This document shows, one piece after another, positions 10,819-22,592 of a stretch of DNA of 64,000 nucleotides. The stretch covers positions 3,224,001 through 3,288,000 of the forward strand of contig JAKSGN010000003.1 in assembly GCA_024180945.1 (NCBI GenBank), written 5' to 3'. Within the stretch, counting starts at the first letter, position 1. Each line of letters opens with the position of its first letter. The notes beneath the pieces are model-generated. The model had not been told where the DNA came from, did not search any database, and worked only from the letters and a program-made list of their open reading frames with translations. The DNA comes from Macrophomina tecta (taxonomy: Eukaryota; Ascomycota; Dothideomycetes; Botryosphaeriales; Botryosphaeriaceae). A program made the position numbers and the translations under genes.

Positions 10819-12848
10819 GTTGTATGAGGAGACAGGAGCTCCAAGTGGGCGCGTTGGTAGATGCGAGTGCGTCATAATTAACAGGTCACACTCATTCCCA
10901 ATGGAAGCAGTCGTACAAACCTACACAGACGCTTATACCATAATCAGATCCAATTCATCTAACGTAAGCCATGGGATGGTGGGTTTGGTTGAGAGTAACA
11001 TACTGCACACGATGAAATCGCTGAAAAGTTGAGTCTTGGCAATCGCTTCGGCAAGTAGACACTGTGATACTAACGAGACCTAGCTAGTAGTTCACTACAC
11101 GGAAAAGCAAGGCAAGACTCGATGCATCACATGTAGCCTTACAGAGCCGCTTACACCGCGAGTGTCGCTGAGCAGTAGCACATATGGGGACCCAAAAGCC
11201 GTCTCACCAGACCTTCTAGCTTCACATGCTGACCCCAAGGCTCAAATCCGTGGTCCCGACTCGACGATAAAAAGATAAGGTGATGGAGGCCTGGAAAATG
11301 ACAATCGAACCATTGGTCATATTCTGCTTATACTGTATGACGCATTTCGGTGTCCTCTGTGACCGAATCACCTCACTACGCTTACGGTAGATCTTTCTTG
11401 AGCCGCATCATGGGCAGCCTGCGGGGATGAGTTCCGAGTGGTTACGCTCAGTCAGCTCTTATCACGACCCTATTCGTGTAAGTCTTTGTCTCAAGCCCCG
11501 AAAAAGTGCCTGAAAAGGCCATGTTCCAGCCAGTTCCAGCCATTTCAGGCGCAATCGTGCGATAAGCACAGCTCGTTTTTATTCGCTCCATGCCGCTGTG
11601 GAGGTACACCTGTCAGGCACTTGCGAGACTGCATCTGCGCCCCGCCGGGAGTTGTCAGATCGGACCATCTGAGCACGCGCAGCCCGCCGCGAGGCCGAAG
11701 CAGTATTTGTGCCACCCCACAATGGTTAAGCCACAACTACGATGATTACGGCTCGATACTCATTCGCATTTGGAACCCTTATATTGGTTATGAACACGAG
11801 AGGTTCGAGTGGGTCACAATACAGCAGTGCGGTGGCAGCCTTAGCTTCTGCCCTCGCTTTCAGAGAACAGTCGTTCAAGCGGCGGTCGAAGCGCGTCGTC
11901 GATGAGAAATTGGAACGCAAAAAGGTTGAATATCGTCTATGGGAACTTTCGCATCTCACTATTCCCGCATGAGGGACTCTGCAACCGATGGCCTCTTCAG
12001 GAATTTGGAAAGGCTATCTGTGATTCGTATCTAGCCTTTTCGAGGCAAACGCATTGCTCGGGAGTATTATTGCTGTTGTTCGCCAAGGTTGCGATCGTGC
12101 ATCATCCAGAGATGAAACGGGCATTTCTCAGGTGTGAGAGCACAAGTACCCGTCGCTGGCTCCTTTATTTTATTGCGTTGTGTAGACAATTTTGGCCTGA
12201 AAGATGTCAGCTGCCATAGTTGAAGCATACGAGTTACAGGGGCATCGCACATTCTCGTGCCGCCGTCTTCGCACGTAGCCTCTGGCGGTAAATACAACTT
12301 AGCCATTCGGATTGAGAAAACGAGTATGCGATGAAATGTAGTTACATTTAGCGGATACGAGTACACATGCAGCTGGCTCTCTGCCCTGCTTGGAGGTGCA
12401 AATCCTACGCTGCAACCGAACCTTGGCAATATCCTATTCAACCAGGCCGCCCAATCCCATTTCTCTGAGGGCCACTGTTTGCCGATTGAGCAAGTTTCTG
12501 AACGATTTAGTACCGATGTTCAGTGGAGAGATAAGTGCGCACGGTGTATGAACGAAGTGATCTTTCCCCAGGTGACAACACGCGGTGCAGCCTTCGGCTA
12601 TCCCGTATGCACTCACGCTACCTTGCGCAATCAGCCTGGGCGCCTCAAAACCGGTCGAAGTTAAGCCGCATGCGCTTATGTATGCTGATAAGTCGTGCAG
12701 AGTCGCGTCTACTTTGCCCTTGGGCATTTCTCAATCCTCTCACACGATCTCAGTCGTTTTCCGACCTGACTGCGCCAAGCGTTGTGGTCAATAAGCTTCC
12801 CAGCACTGCTGGAACTACACCTCAGCATCGTGCAGGCAGAGCCCCAAA
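10819..12848. other. 2-kb gene-poor region
   Basis: No recognisable gene, RNA or repeat. Several 70-155-codon frames occur, for example at 11438-11905, but none has domain character or credible splicing. Confidence 0.4.
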
Positions 12849-13128
12849 ATGATCGCCACCGTCCCTGTTGCTGCAGTCGTTGCGTTAGCCGCTGCGCAAA
12901 CCACTCTATGTAAGTAATGGAGCGAGATGCCGGCTGAGAACGAGTTGTTGAATGCATACAGCATGCTCTCCTGCGCGAATCAGAACAACACAAGGTCCCT
13001 CAAATATCACAATCCCACCCCCATATGGGACTTGCACTAGTTGCATCACAATCGCAGACGTGTCTCCATCCGGCAGCCTCGCGCGCAATCGGCCTCAAGC
13101 CCGTTCATGGCTCCCTGATTGTAAGTAA
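12849..13128 (+). CDS. Candidate small secreted Cys-containing protein
   Basis: A tentative gene found by eye. ATG at 12849 in good context (ccaaaATG) starts MIATVPVAAVVALAAAQTT, a plausible signal peptide ending in AAAQ. A GTAAGT...ACAG intron (12910-12961, 52 bp) joins exon 1 (61 nt) to exon 2 in phase 1. The mature part, about 55-60 aa, has the Cys-containing segments CSPAR and GTCTSC and a late Cys. The frame ends at 13128. A second GTAAGT at 13121 with a downstream GCTAAC...CAG could splice further but meets a stop at once. It lies beyond the 3' end of the converging MFS gene. It could be an effector-like protein or a chance frame; the exact intron signals favour the former. Confidence 0.4.
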
Positions 13129-13204
13129 TACGTATTACTCTCGAGAAATAGGAAGGTCTATCTGCGTCAACCCAGCTGGCGCATTATGATACCTAGCTAA
13201 CCCC

Positions 13205-14846
13205 TCAGAGCTCCACCTTCCCAATCCCGCTCTTCCGTATTCTCTCTCCACAGACACTGAAGACTACGGGTACCGGCACCATCGCCGGCGCAATGAACGC
13301 GAGCAGCGAGTTGCCCCAGCCCAACCCGAGTGCATCGTACATATCTAACCCAGCCAGCGGCAAGAAAGCGCCAAACAGACTCTTCAACGACGCCAGGGCG
13401 GCCATGATCGAAGAGGCGTGCATCGTGAACGCGTCAACAAGATATGTCCGGTTGCAAGACTGACCGCATGATCAGTATTTCCGTATTAATTCCTCAAAGA
13501 GGAAGACACTCACCATGAGGCTGACCAATCCAAACCCGAAGAACGCCGTCCCAATCATGGGCACAATCCAATGCACCTGTTCGGCGTAGTGCCTCGTCCA
13601 GCCGTAGATCAGCGGGCCGACAGGCAGTATCAGGACGGGCGGCACGACCAGCCACAGGGGCAGGCGGTGCTCGGGCTTGATGTCCTCGCCGCGTGGGATG
13701 GCTTGCTTGATGACGCGGTCGGACATATGGCCCGTATAGACGACGCTGACGAACATGCCGATGCCGATGCTGAGATAGGTCAGGCCGACGGTGCCGCTGC
13801 TGCAGCCGTACGCGCCCTCGAAGACGAAAGTGAAGGTTGTGAAGAGGAGGTAGAGCAGTCCGTAGATGACGGAGGCGTACAGCGCCATGAGGAAGACGAC
13901 GAGGGATCGCGTGAGCATCTGGGTCGGGCGCATGATTGAGTGCATGAAGAGGGCGCGCGGCGGGAGATGGTTCTCGGGCTCGAGCGCAGAATGGAGTTTG
14001 GGGTTGCCGGTTTCTTTGCGCAGGCGCTGGACTTTGTGCGAGAGGATAACGGGCGCGTAGGTCTCGCGGGAGGAAGAGGAAGCAGACGATTGTGACGATG
14101 CTAGCGGCGATGGTGAGGAGCCAGAACACTCTACACGTCGTCAGCGCCTGTGTGATATGCATAGCCGTGAAGATCGAGTGTACCATCTCCATCCCGCTGC
14201 TTCAATAAGAAAACCTCCACCAACAGGCCCAATCACAGGTCCCATGAGAGGACCCATAGCCCAAATTGCCATAGCTCCGCTACGTCGCTCACGAGGCATC
14301 AGATCTACTAATGACCCTCCTCCTACCGTCAGCGCTGCGGAGCCGAAGACTCTAGCCAACAGTCTGAACGCCACCAGCATTCCAATGCTGTTGGACAGGG
14401 CATATGCGAGGGTGCAGAAGAAGAATCCGACGTTGCCGACGTGATAGAGGGGTAGGCGCACGTACATCTCTGAGAGGGGTGCAATAATCAGTGGGCCAAA
14501 TCCGAAGCCAAGCACGTAGATGGACAAGACGAAGCTAACCAGAATATTGCTGTCGGAGTTGAAGTCTGCAAGGATGTTGGGAATACCAGGTCCGAGCATG
14601 GATGAGGCCAGGTGCGTGACAAGGGCGATGAAAGACTTTTGGCCGATGTTCGTCCACTTCTTCTTATCGGTCCAGCTCAGGGGGTTTTCCGGGTCACCAG
14701 GTCCTATACAATCGATGACATCAGGATTGGCGATGGATGGGCTGCTTGAGGATGTCGCTACGTTTTATTTTATTTTTTCTCGTCTTTTGCAGGGGTTTGA
14801 AGGCTGTTAGTGCGGCTGCTGCGTTCGGACTGTTTACCTCCTCCAT
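13205..14846 (-). pseudogene. Damaged MFS transporter (DHA1-like drug/H+ antiporter)
   Basis: Clear major-facilitator sequence: VLSIYVLGFGFGPLIIAPLS, ARVFGSAALTVGGGSLVDL, MGPVIGPVGGGFLIEAAGWRW, then RETYAPVIL, IYGLLYLLFTTFTFVFEG and a normal C-terminus ending GERIRKSGIGKVEL. The 3' intron at 13445-13516 splices cleanly. Three places do not resolve. (1) The ATG at 14846 (MEE) reaches the body only through a weak GT donor. (2) At 14120-14180 the only GT-AG pair joining GWRW to VFWLLT creates TGA. (3) Near 14070 one base separates the frame of CFLFLP from that of RETYAP. It was probably an exporter and is now inactive, unless the breaks are sequence errors. Confidence 0.65.
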
Positions 14847-16087
14847 TTTGAAGTGAGATTGAGACTAAAAATGAGAGCTTTTTCGGCACCAATATTACTA
14901 TGATGGAAGGTTGGGGTTAAAAGAGGAAAGCGGCCATCACCAGCGTCGCCGGTGATGGCATGGCCTACTAGCTTCATGTGAAATTCACCTGCAAAAGTCG
15001 TACAAGACCCGGACAGAAACGTAAAGCAATCCAAGAAGCAATCAGCTGGTGGAACGGACTAAGGAGCAGAGTGCCGGCGCAGAGATAGTGCAAGTGCTGG
15101 TTTAGGGAGACAGCGAATAGGAAACCGAATACCTCGGGTCTCGTGGTATCTTTAGGCCGAGACGGGTGTTGTGAGCTGTCATTGGGCAGCATGGTACCTT
15201 GTGTCGGATTCGCGTTCGGGTACTCCATAAACACGCAGCTTCGGCTTTGAGGCTTCCAGAAAAGGGGAAGAACCTTTTACGAAAGCGCACCGGGTCCAAG
15301 CATTCCGCGAAGTGTTCAGAGGCGACTGTACGGGGCTTCGCGAGCCTGCGAATAAGAACATCAAGCTTGCTTCGGTTCCGCTTCTCTCACGCGCCGAAGA
15401 TAGCCTTGGCGAGATGACCGAGCAGTAAGGCGAAGCGGACGGCCCAGAGGTAAAGGTGATCATTGTCGCGGTAGACGTATACGCTCGTTAGCTGCTTTTT
15501 ATGTTACTCCTTCCTTGAGGAAGTCGAGAAAGCAAACATTATCTTGTCGGACCGCATGCGTGTTTTCTTGCGGCTACACGAATGACTTTCGAACAGAGAA
15601 TGGAACTGGTGTATCTCATGGCGCGTGGTTTTGTAGGGCCGTCATGCGGCGGCAGGATGAAAGGTGCGTATCGCTCTGCATGGCGGCATGGTGGCAGGGC
15701 GGGAGAAAGGACGCAACAATGTTGGTGTTGATGGCTGCCGTGGGGCGGCTTTTCCTCGGGCCGTCTGGATCTGGCTCCCATGGCGTCATCGTACGATTCG
15801 CGTCTCGCATCCACCCATGCCATCTCCGCAACACCATTCTCGTCCGTACCACCACTCTCTTTCGTGTGTGTTATGTGCATCCAATTATTGCATTTTTAGT
15901 TGTGCAGCAGAGATACCCTCCCGTTCCACAGGTCACCCGCTGCCGCGCGTTCCATCTCCACGCAACGCACACGGAAGACTCGGAATCCATTGATACCCCG
16001 CAAACCTTCTCCATCACCGTGCTCCAACGTGTTGCACGCTATTACGGACTGAATTGACTACGGGCCTTCTTCTCTCAGCCGTTCCTA
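14847..16087. other. Intergenic region upstream of the sterol-reductase-like gene
   Basis: About 1.2 kb between divergent genes. No gene supported; overlapping frames at 15515-16057 lack any family character. Confidence 0.4.
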
Positions 16088-17623
16088 ATGTCTAATATGG
16101 ACGAACACAACACCGCCGTCAAGGCCGTTGCTTCCCAGGTCGAGGCTTTCTACACCCGCAAGGAGCCCTTTCGCATCTTCCATGGCTCCACCAACAGCAC
16201 GAGGATTGTGCAGTTTGACAGGAACAAGATGCTGGACATGAGCAACTTCAACCACGTCCTCCACGTTGACACGGACCGCAAAGTTGCCTTGGTACAGCCG
16301 AACGTGCCCATGGACACTCTTGCCGAGGAAACACTTAAATACGGCCTGATACCTCCCGTCGTCATGGAGTTTCCAGGTATCACTACTGGTGGTGGCTTCT
16401 CCGGCGTCGCCGGCGAGAGCTCTTCTTGGAAATGGGGCTTCTTTGACCGCATCGTCAACTGGTGCGATGTCATCCTGCCCACCGGAGAAATTACCCGTGC
16501 TTCGCCGACTGAACATCCGGACCTGTTTTACGGTGCACCAGGAACCTATGGTACCCTCTGTGTGACCACTTTATTCGAGCTTCAGCTCATACCCGCCAAG
16601 AAATATGTCGAATTGGAATACGTTACCGTGGACAGCGTGTCGGCCGCTACCAGCGCCATCCAGCGTGCCATGGCCGAGGATGCGCACGAATACATCGACG
16701 GCATCATGTTTTCGCTCAATAGAGGCACCATCATGCTTGGGAAGCTGACCGACGCCCCCTCCTCTCCCTCAATCAAGACCCAGCGCTTTTCCCGCGCATG
16801 GGACAACTGGTTCTACCTGCACGCTGATTCTGTCACCAAGATTGGCAAGAAGAACCACGTCGAGGCCGTTCCGCTCACAGACTACCTCTTTCGATATGAC
16901 AGAGGCGCCTTCTGGACCGGCCGCTATGCTTTCAAGCGCTTCTACACTCCTTTCGACCGCTTCTCCCGCTTCTTGCTGGACCGCCTCATGCACACCCGAC
17001 GAATGTACGCAGCCCTCAACGCAAGCGGCTTCACCCAGCAGTACATTATCCAGGACCTCGCTCTCCCGTTTGATAGCGCAGAGGAATTCATCGTCTGGGT
17101 CGACAAGGAGGTCAAGAACTACCCGCTCTGGCTCTGCCCGCTGCGCCTCGAGAGTGAATCAGCCATCCCGCTCCACGCCAAGATCGGCAAGAACCCGAAG
17201 CAAACAGGTCGTTTGGAGGATGCGAACGGAACTGCCGCATCTCAGTCGCCTGCCGATTCCGGTGCCGAGTCGTCTTCTGCGCACAGTGGGCCGCAGTACC
17301 TTCTCAACATTGGTGTGTGGGGCCCCGGTCCCCGCAAGGCGGAGCCGTTCGTGGCATTGAATAGGGCACTGGAGGCGGAAGTCAAGAGGCTTGGTGGATT
17401 CAAGTGGCTCTACGCCAACGCGTACTACACAGAAGATGAGTTCTGGCAGATCTACGACAAGGAGTGGTATGAGGGTTTGAGGCAGAAGTATAAGGCTGAG
17501 ACACTGCCGAGCGTGTACGATAAAGTTAAGGCGAAGGAGGAGAGAGTGCCAATTAGTGGGCTGAGGGGTATCAAGACGGCCATGTTTGGGGGAACGAGCG
17601 GCAAGCACCTTTTCAAGAAATAG
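16088..17623 (+). CDS. FAD-linked delta(24)-sterol reductase-like oxidoreductase
   Basis: Single-exon protein of 511 aa, close to the DHCR24/DIMINUTO family length. An FAD_binding_4 (PCMH-type) domain fills about residues 20-190: FRIFHGSTNSTR, then VALVQPNVPMDTLAEE, and the flavin-binding MEFPGITTGGGFSGVAGESS, followed by WKWGFFDRIVNWC. The remainder matches the family's substrate half (KEWYEGLRQKYKAETLPSVYD near the C-terminus). Family members reduce the sterol side-chain delta24 double bond with NADPH and are usually ER-associated. In fungi the ergosterol route uses other reductases, so the substrate may differ. No membrane helix is obvious. Start: first ATG of the frame, with alternative Met4. 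Confidence 0.88.
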   Translation: MSNMDEHNTAVKAVASQVEAFYTRKEPFRIFHGSTNSTRIVQFDRNKMLDMSNFNHVLHVDTDRKVALVQPNVPMDTLAEETLKYGLIPPVVMEFPGITTGGGFSGVAGESSSWKWGFFDRIVNWCDVILPTGEITRASPTEHPDLFYGAPGTYGTLCVTTLFELQLIPAKKYVELEYVTVDSVSAATSAIQRAMAEDAHEYIDGIMFSLNRGTIMLGKLTDAPSSPSIKTQRFSRAWDNWFYLHADSVTKIGKKNHVEAVPLTDYLFRYDRGAFWTGRYAFKRFYTPFDRFSRFLLDRLMHTRRMYAALNASGFTQQYIIQDLALPFDSAEEFIVWVDKEVKNYPLWLCPLRLESESAIPLHAKIGKNPKQTGRLEDANGTAASQSPADSGAESSSAHSGPQYLLNIGVWGPGPRKAEPFVALNRALEAEVKRLGGFKWLYANAYYTEDEFWQIYDKEWYEGLRQKYKAETLPSVYDKVKAKEERVPISGLRGIKTAMFGGTSGKHLFKK

Positions 17624-18646
17624 ACATTAGTGCTCTGGTGTGGTCGTAGCCGTCAATACCCTGGACCTTCGCCCAAATCATTGGCTGCCTTTTCGACCAG
17701 AACTGAGGATTTTTTTTTTCCTTAGCGCGTGTAAACTCAACATATAATAGACGGGCTGACGACATCAGAAACATGTGAAGATAAGAGTTGCTACCACCAT
17801 CAAGCAAGTACCGTCTCTACACACGTTACATGAGTTACGCAATAATAGTCTTTGGGGGTGGCTTCAGTAAGAAAGAGATAAGAGCACCTATGTGCTGGAA
17901 GTTAGGTATGCCTAAAGTGCAGTTCGAATCAACCTGAACCAGATCCATCCTACTCCATTTAGGATAATTGTCTTGAAAGCTGTGTGTTTTGAAGGCTCAT
18001 TCTCATACGACACCAAGAAGTACTGCCACTTTTCAGGGTAACGTTAGCAGGCATTGTCCGAGACAAATGGCTTATCAGACGGCATATCAATATGCATTGT
18101 ACTATACAAGAAGTAGAGTGATGCAGCCACTTCTTATTGGCGTCATGTGTTGTGGTTTGTTGTTATGCTGCTTACGAAGCTGGCCACGTTGCTTGTGCAC
18201 CTGAGTTACGACGGGATACATGACCACAGGCATAGCACTTTCGGCTGGCATTGAAATATATAAAGCTTTTGAAAATTGCTTTAAATAATATTTCGATACC
18301 AAATTATATGGCTATTTTTTCCCACACAGTCTCTCCGTTTAGCACGGGTTTCGTGCGGAAGCAAGACCACATGGCCGCCTGATGGCTGCAGTTCAAGCAC
18401 CGTAAACCGGAATCAGTTCATCCCGCGCATGGTAAGCGCTTACAGCATGCTCCGCTGTGACGGATCTGCTCTCAGGCTTCAGGTTACTGCCCCGCACAGG
18501 TCCTTCTCTTATTTTCTTCTTTTGTTGTCATCTCAAAGCTCGTGCTCACTGCCAAATACTGTCGCTCATCCGACAGTCGATCTGGCACTTGCGCTTCAAC
18601 CCAATCCGTGTATTAGCTTCAGCTACAGAGTATCTCGGCCGCTGAA
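17624..18646. other. Intergenic region
   Basis: About 1 kb, partly AT-rich (17700-18300); 3' flank of the FAD enzyme and 5' flank of the DUF6594 remnant. No gene seen. Confidence 0.4.
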
Positions 18647-19792
18647 ATGTCAGCGATTGCTCTCCATGAGCTGCCCCCCGCGCGCTCATCACCGCCAGCT
18701 GCACCACCCTCACTCTCCTCACTCCCCGCCCACGGAAACAATCAGCGGCCAAGGAATGGCCCCGCGGATGGTAAGAGATCACAATGCGAGCCGAATGCCA
18801 ACCTGACGTTAAATTGTGAACGGTAAAAACGAGGGCCACTGATGCTCCCAAAGCTCCCGCGGGCCGTGGACCTGTCCCCCGTCTGTTTAGTCGCTTCCCC
18901 TCTGCTGTTAAAGCACCGAGGGAGGAGGAACCCATCGGGTACGGACCAGAACATGTTCAGTATCACCCACAGGGGTACCCACGGTTAGCAGCCTTCCTGA
19001 ACAGCGACGAGAACTTTTTCATCTGCCGGAGGTACGGCCTTTTGCATGCGCGTGTAATGCTTTACTTGCAAGACGAGCCGCGCGAACTGCAAGGAGAACT
19101 ACTTGAGCTGGACGCCGAAGACGCTGGGTCGGCAGACCCGTGTATTTTACACTCGCGGCAATACAACGACCAGCGGAACGGAGAGCGCAAGGAACTAATC
19201 CACAAGATCAACGAAAAGCTCAAAGAATACGGTGAGGGCACTTTGCTGCTTTTTGACGCCTCGGAGACATCTGACCTCGCGCCAAATGTTCAGACGACTG
19301 CGTGGTCCGCACGCGCACCATGGCTCAACTGCCGCCGGCGACGTACCGCAATTACCAGTCGGTTTTCAACTACCTGAACAACACCGCACCTCTTTGCGAA
19401 ACAGAGTCAGCGTCTTACCTGGAAAACTACCGAGACGTCATTGCCCTGGTGGACCCGCACGAACATGACTGGTTCAGGGCGCTCATCGAAGACATCCTGA
19501 CGGTCCTTCCGTTTCCCTCCATTCGCCGGCTCTTTGCCCACCCGGTACAGCGCTCCGGCGGGTACATACATTTTTTACTCCAAGCTGCGGACCGGCTGGC
19601 TCGCCAACTACATCATCGCCTTCTGCGCCGTTGGTCTATTTGCAGCGCCCGTCGTGGCGCTTTCCTACTGCGGGGATCGGACGGGCGTGAAGATCGCGAT
19701 TGTGGTATCGTTTATGGTCTTTCATTGGGGCCGTGTTGGCCACTTTCACCAGGCTGAAGAGCAACGAATGCCTCGTAGCCATCGCTGAGTAA
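18647..19792 (+). pseudogene. Broken DUF6594-family membrane protein
   Basis: The N-terminal exon begins MSAIALHELPPARSSPP at 18647 and can join to the body through a GTAAGA donor (18771) and an AAG acceptor. The body has the family hallmark GYPRLAAFLNSDENFFICRR, then LQDEPRELQGELLELDAEDA, and after a clean intron (19233-19290) DCVVRTRTMAQLP and SYLENYRDVIALV. The frame then breaks near 19548 (continuing as TYIFYSKLRTGWLANYIIAF in another frame) and again near 19725, where an extra T precedes the last helix (FIGAVLATFTRLKSNECLVA). It ends with TAA at 19792. Several C-terminal membrane helices are split between frames, so the product would be truncated. DUF6594 is fungal-specific and uncharacterised. 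Confidence 0.7.
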
Positions 19793-22592
19793 GTCGGGGC
19801 CCCATGCACAGCCTAGGCGAGAGCGGATGCGCCCGCAAAACCACACGGCGAGCAAATGTGAACCGAGCTCGCTATCCGGAAGAGGACTATATAGATACTC
19901 CAACAGCAATAGCAGACCACCCAGGAATAAGTCACCTTCCTTTTCCAATCTCTCAGACAGCGCATGTGTCGAAGTTAGCCTTGGCCCGACCCCTGATCGA
20001 TAATTCCCCCTTGCCTCCGCTCGACGCTCAGGTGGGATGGAAGCCCGGTGTCGTGGGGACATTCTCCCGCAGCCGTGAGGCGGATCGAAAGAAACGCCAG
20101 ACTGGAAGGCACTCGTTTCAACTTTTTCTCCGCTGACTCTGAAGGTGGTTCGGGGGGCCCTGTTGGTCTGCCTACTGCCTCAGTTGGCCAAGTTGAGCTG
20201 CACTGATGCTAACGCGACGTGCAGGAAATTCGCGCTGAAAGGAGTAGAAAAATGGTAGAATGCATGGCTATGCCCCTATCTCCTGAACGGCGTATTTGTT
20301 CCCTAGGATCACTTCCACGCCTTGGCTTCGTCTGATTTTTCTGTAATGTTGTAGAGAGCAAAGTGTCGCACAGCATCAGAGAGATAGGTAAAGGGTGCGA
20401 GGTCTCTCCTGTTGATTTCAATCTCAGAATTTATGCATTTGGTGGCCAAGGGAAAAAAAAAGAAAAAAAAAGAAACCAGCTGGCCATAATATGTCTCAAG
20501 CGTGCGAAATGAACGAAGCAACGAATACGGCCAGTGTGGTTTCAGACATCACACGCCGGGGGGGATCCCGACGGTCTGAAGTAGAGTTCGCCGGAACATA
20601 CTTTACTGGTGGCAGGAAGGCCCGAGGGTCGCGAGTGCAGGGGACAAGGCAAAGCAGAGGAAGAGCGCAAGCGCTGAAGCTTGGGTTTGCTAGTGGTGAT
20701 GCAAACCTCGGCATACGTCAAATTTCAAACTGGCCGTTCCTCGTTCTCTGGTAGCGAAACGGCCGATTCGTTCCGTGGGCAGGTGGCGCGGGCAACGTCT
20801 GTCTCCCGTCAGCGGCATTTCGGGATAGGCTGCAAAAGCGAAACGGCACGGGCGTTGCAGAGTTGACAGGCGCACCGAATCCTCTTGAGCCTCGCGGGAA
20901 TACTGGTACGAGCAACACGAGAGCCAGGCGTCAAAGGATGGGGCTCGGCGGCAGTCAGCCCTGCATGCGCTCGTTGCCGCAACGGGAAAGGCGTCAGCTG
21001 GGCAGAAAATTTGTGTCGGTTAGGCAGAGGGCTAAAAGGGCGAAGTGGGGAGGCGAATGGCAAGATGGCGATAGCGGTGCGGTAAAAGTCGATGGCCATC
21101 AGGTCATTTGCGGCGTGTACTGTTAAGAATAGGAGCGGCGGGCGCGGGGCGGACTGTGGGCGGGCTGTGTTGGGTGGAGCTGGGCAGGGTTCTGGAGATA
21201 GCCGACAGGGAGTGCATTCCTCTGTGCGGGTTTCCATCCGCCAAGTCAGGGCTGTCGGTGTCGAAGAAACAGCGCAACCTTGCAGCCGGCAACGCAGGGC
21301 CCCCGATGCAGGCAAGTGTCGCAGCATGAGCGAGGCCAAGGGATGCGGCGCGGGTGAGCGCAGCGATTCAGGGGCCGGCTCAATGCCGACGGCAGGCAGC
21401 AACCAACTGCTGGAAGCGAAGGAGCTCGCGCGGTGGGCAAAAGGGGTATTTGTAGAGGGCAGAGTGCGGCTCGGAGCGAGAGGGCGGGTTAGGATGCAGT
21501 GCCGCGGCCGATAGGGCAGCTGGGCCCGTGGCGGTGGTTGCGACGGGTGCGGGCCGGCCAACTGTCGTGCAACCGCCGTTTTCCTTGCCTTGCCTCGTCC
21601 CATCCTCGACACCAGCCTCCTCCTTCCGGACGCCCACTGCCTCCGCAGAACCATGCCCGGCCCTGCTCGCGGTGCGGTGCGGTGCGGTGCGGTGCGATGC
21701 GGTGCCGCCGCACAGCCACGCAACGGCACAGGGCGGAAAAGTTGCGGTCACTTCGTCGGCGCGGAGAAGAGGCAGGCGGCTATCGTATCGCACCGGCGGC
21801 CACCCACACGGAGCGCGAGCTGGTCTGGAGCCCTCGCGTTCACCGAGACAAGCTTTTCCAATTTCCCAAGGCTCTGCGCTGGCCCACAAAGCTTGGCACA
21901 GCTGTTCTCGGCTCCTGGGCGTGCGCCGCCGTCCACTCGCAGCGCAGGTTGCTGCATTCCTGCTCGCGCTGACACAGCGATACTGAACGCCGTCCTCGCA
22001 TCGCGCCATCCACAGGCACAGTTGGCTGCCTCGCGGGCCAAGTCAGGGCGCCCTCCCGCCCACAGACCCCTGCAGTCGGGCGCGCAACCTCGACGGAACT
22101 GGCCTGCCGCGCTGGATGCCCGAAGAAAGAGCGCGGCAGCTGGTGTCCGCGGGCGCCGCTCTGAGTCTGCGCCTCGCCCGCTCTGCGAAGCGCGACGAGG
22201 TGAGATGAGCACATCTGCATGCGGCGCGGCCGCGCTCGAACTGATAACGGCTGCTTGACCCGCGATTGGCCGCCGGTGTTGGAAAATGGGCTCAGCACAG
22301 CGAGTCAATCCTGCAGCTCCGCAGATCCGCAGCTGCATCCTTCAGCCCACCCCGTTGTTCCCGGCGTCTGCCCGTGCACCCATCGCCGCCGTGCGCCACA
22401 GCTTAAGCTCCATCGCGGACCTGCGTTGCGCTCTTGGTCTTCGTATTACAACATGGCTGCGTCCGTGCCGTGGTTCCCTATATGGCCCAAGCCTGCCCAG
22501 TTCTTTTCGCCCGCTGCGCTGTGCAACTCCCACACTCGTCCTGCCCGCACCGCCGCTCGCTCGCCCACACAGCACCCTTCCCGCCGCCCACC
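19793..22592. other. Long GC-rich gene-free region upstream of GT90
   Basis: About 2.8 kb. Large overlapping frames occur on both strands from 20.8 to 22.4 kb because GC-rich DNA lacks stops; none shows a domain, codon periodicity or splice structure. It contains an A-rich stretch at about 20450-20475 and a GGTGC pentanucleotide run at 21671-21706. It may be an extended promoter or non-coding RNA region; nothing specific is supported. Confidence 0.4.
21671..21706. repeat. GGTGC pentanucleotide tandem repeat
   Basis: About seven copies of ggtgc with one variant (ggtgcgatgc). It produces His-Arg-Thr-Ala-Pro artefact frames on the minus strand. Confidence 0.85.

Noticed and set aside
11438..11905. 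155-codon plus-strand frame
   Set aside because: No family resemblance, no signal or splice features, and irregular composition in a gene-poor region.
20809..22338. Several 150-300-codon frames on both strands
   Set aside because: They overlap each other, depend on GC-rich and repeat sequence, and have no domain, splice signals or natural composition.
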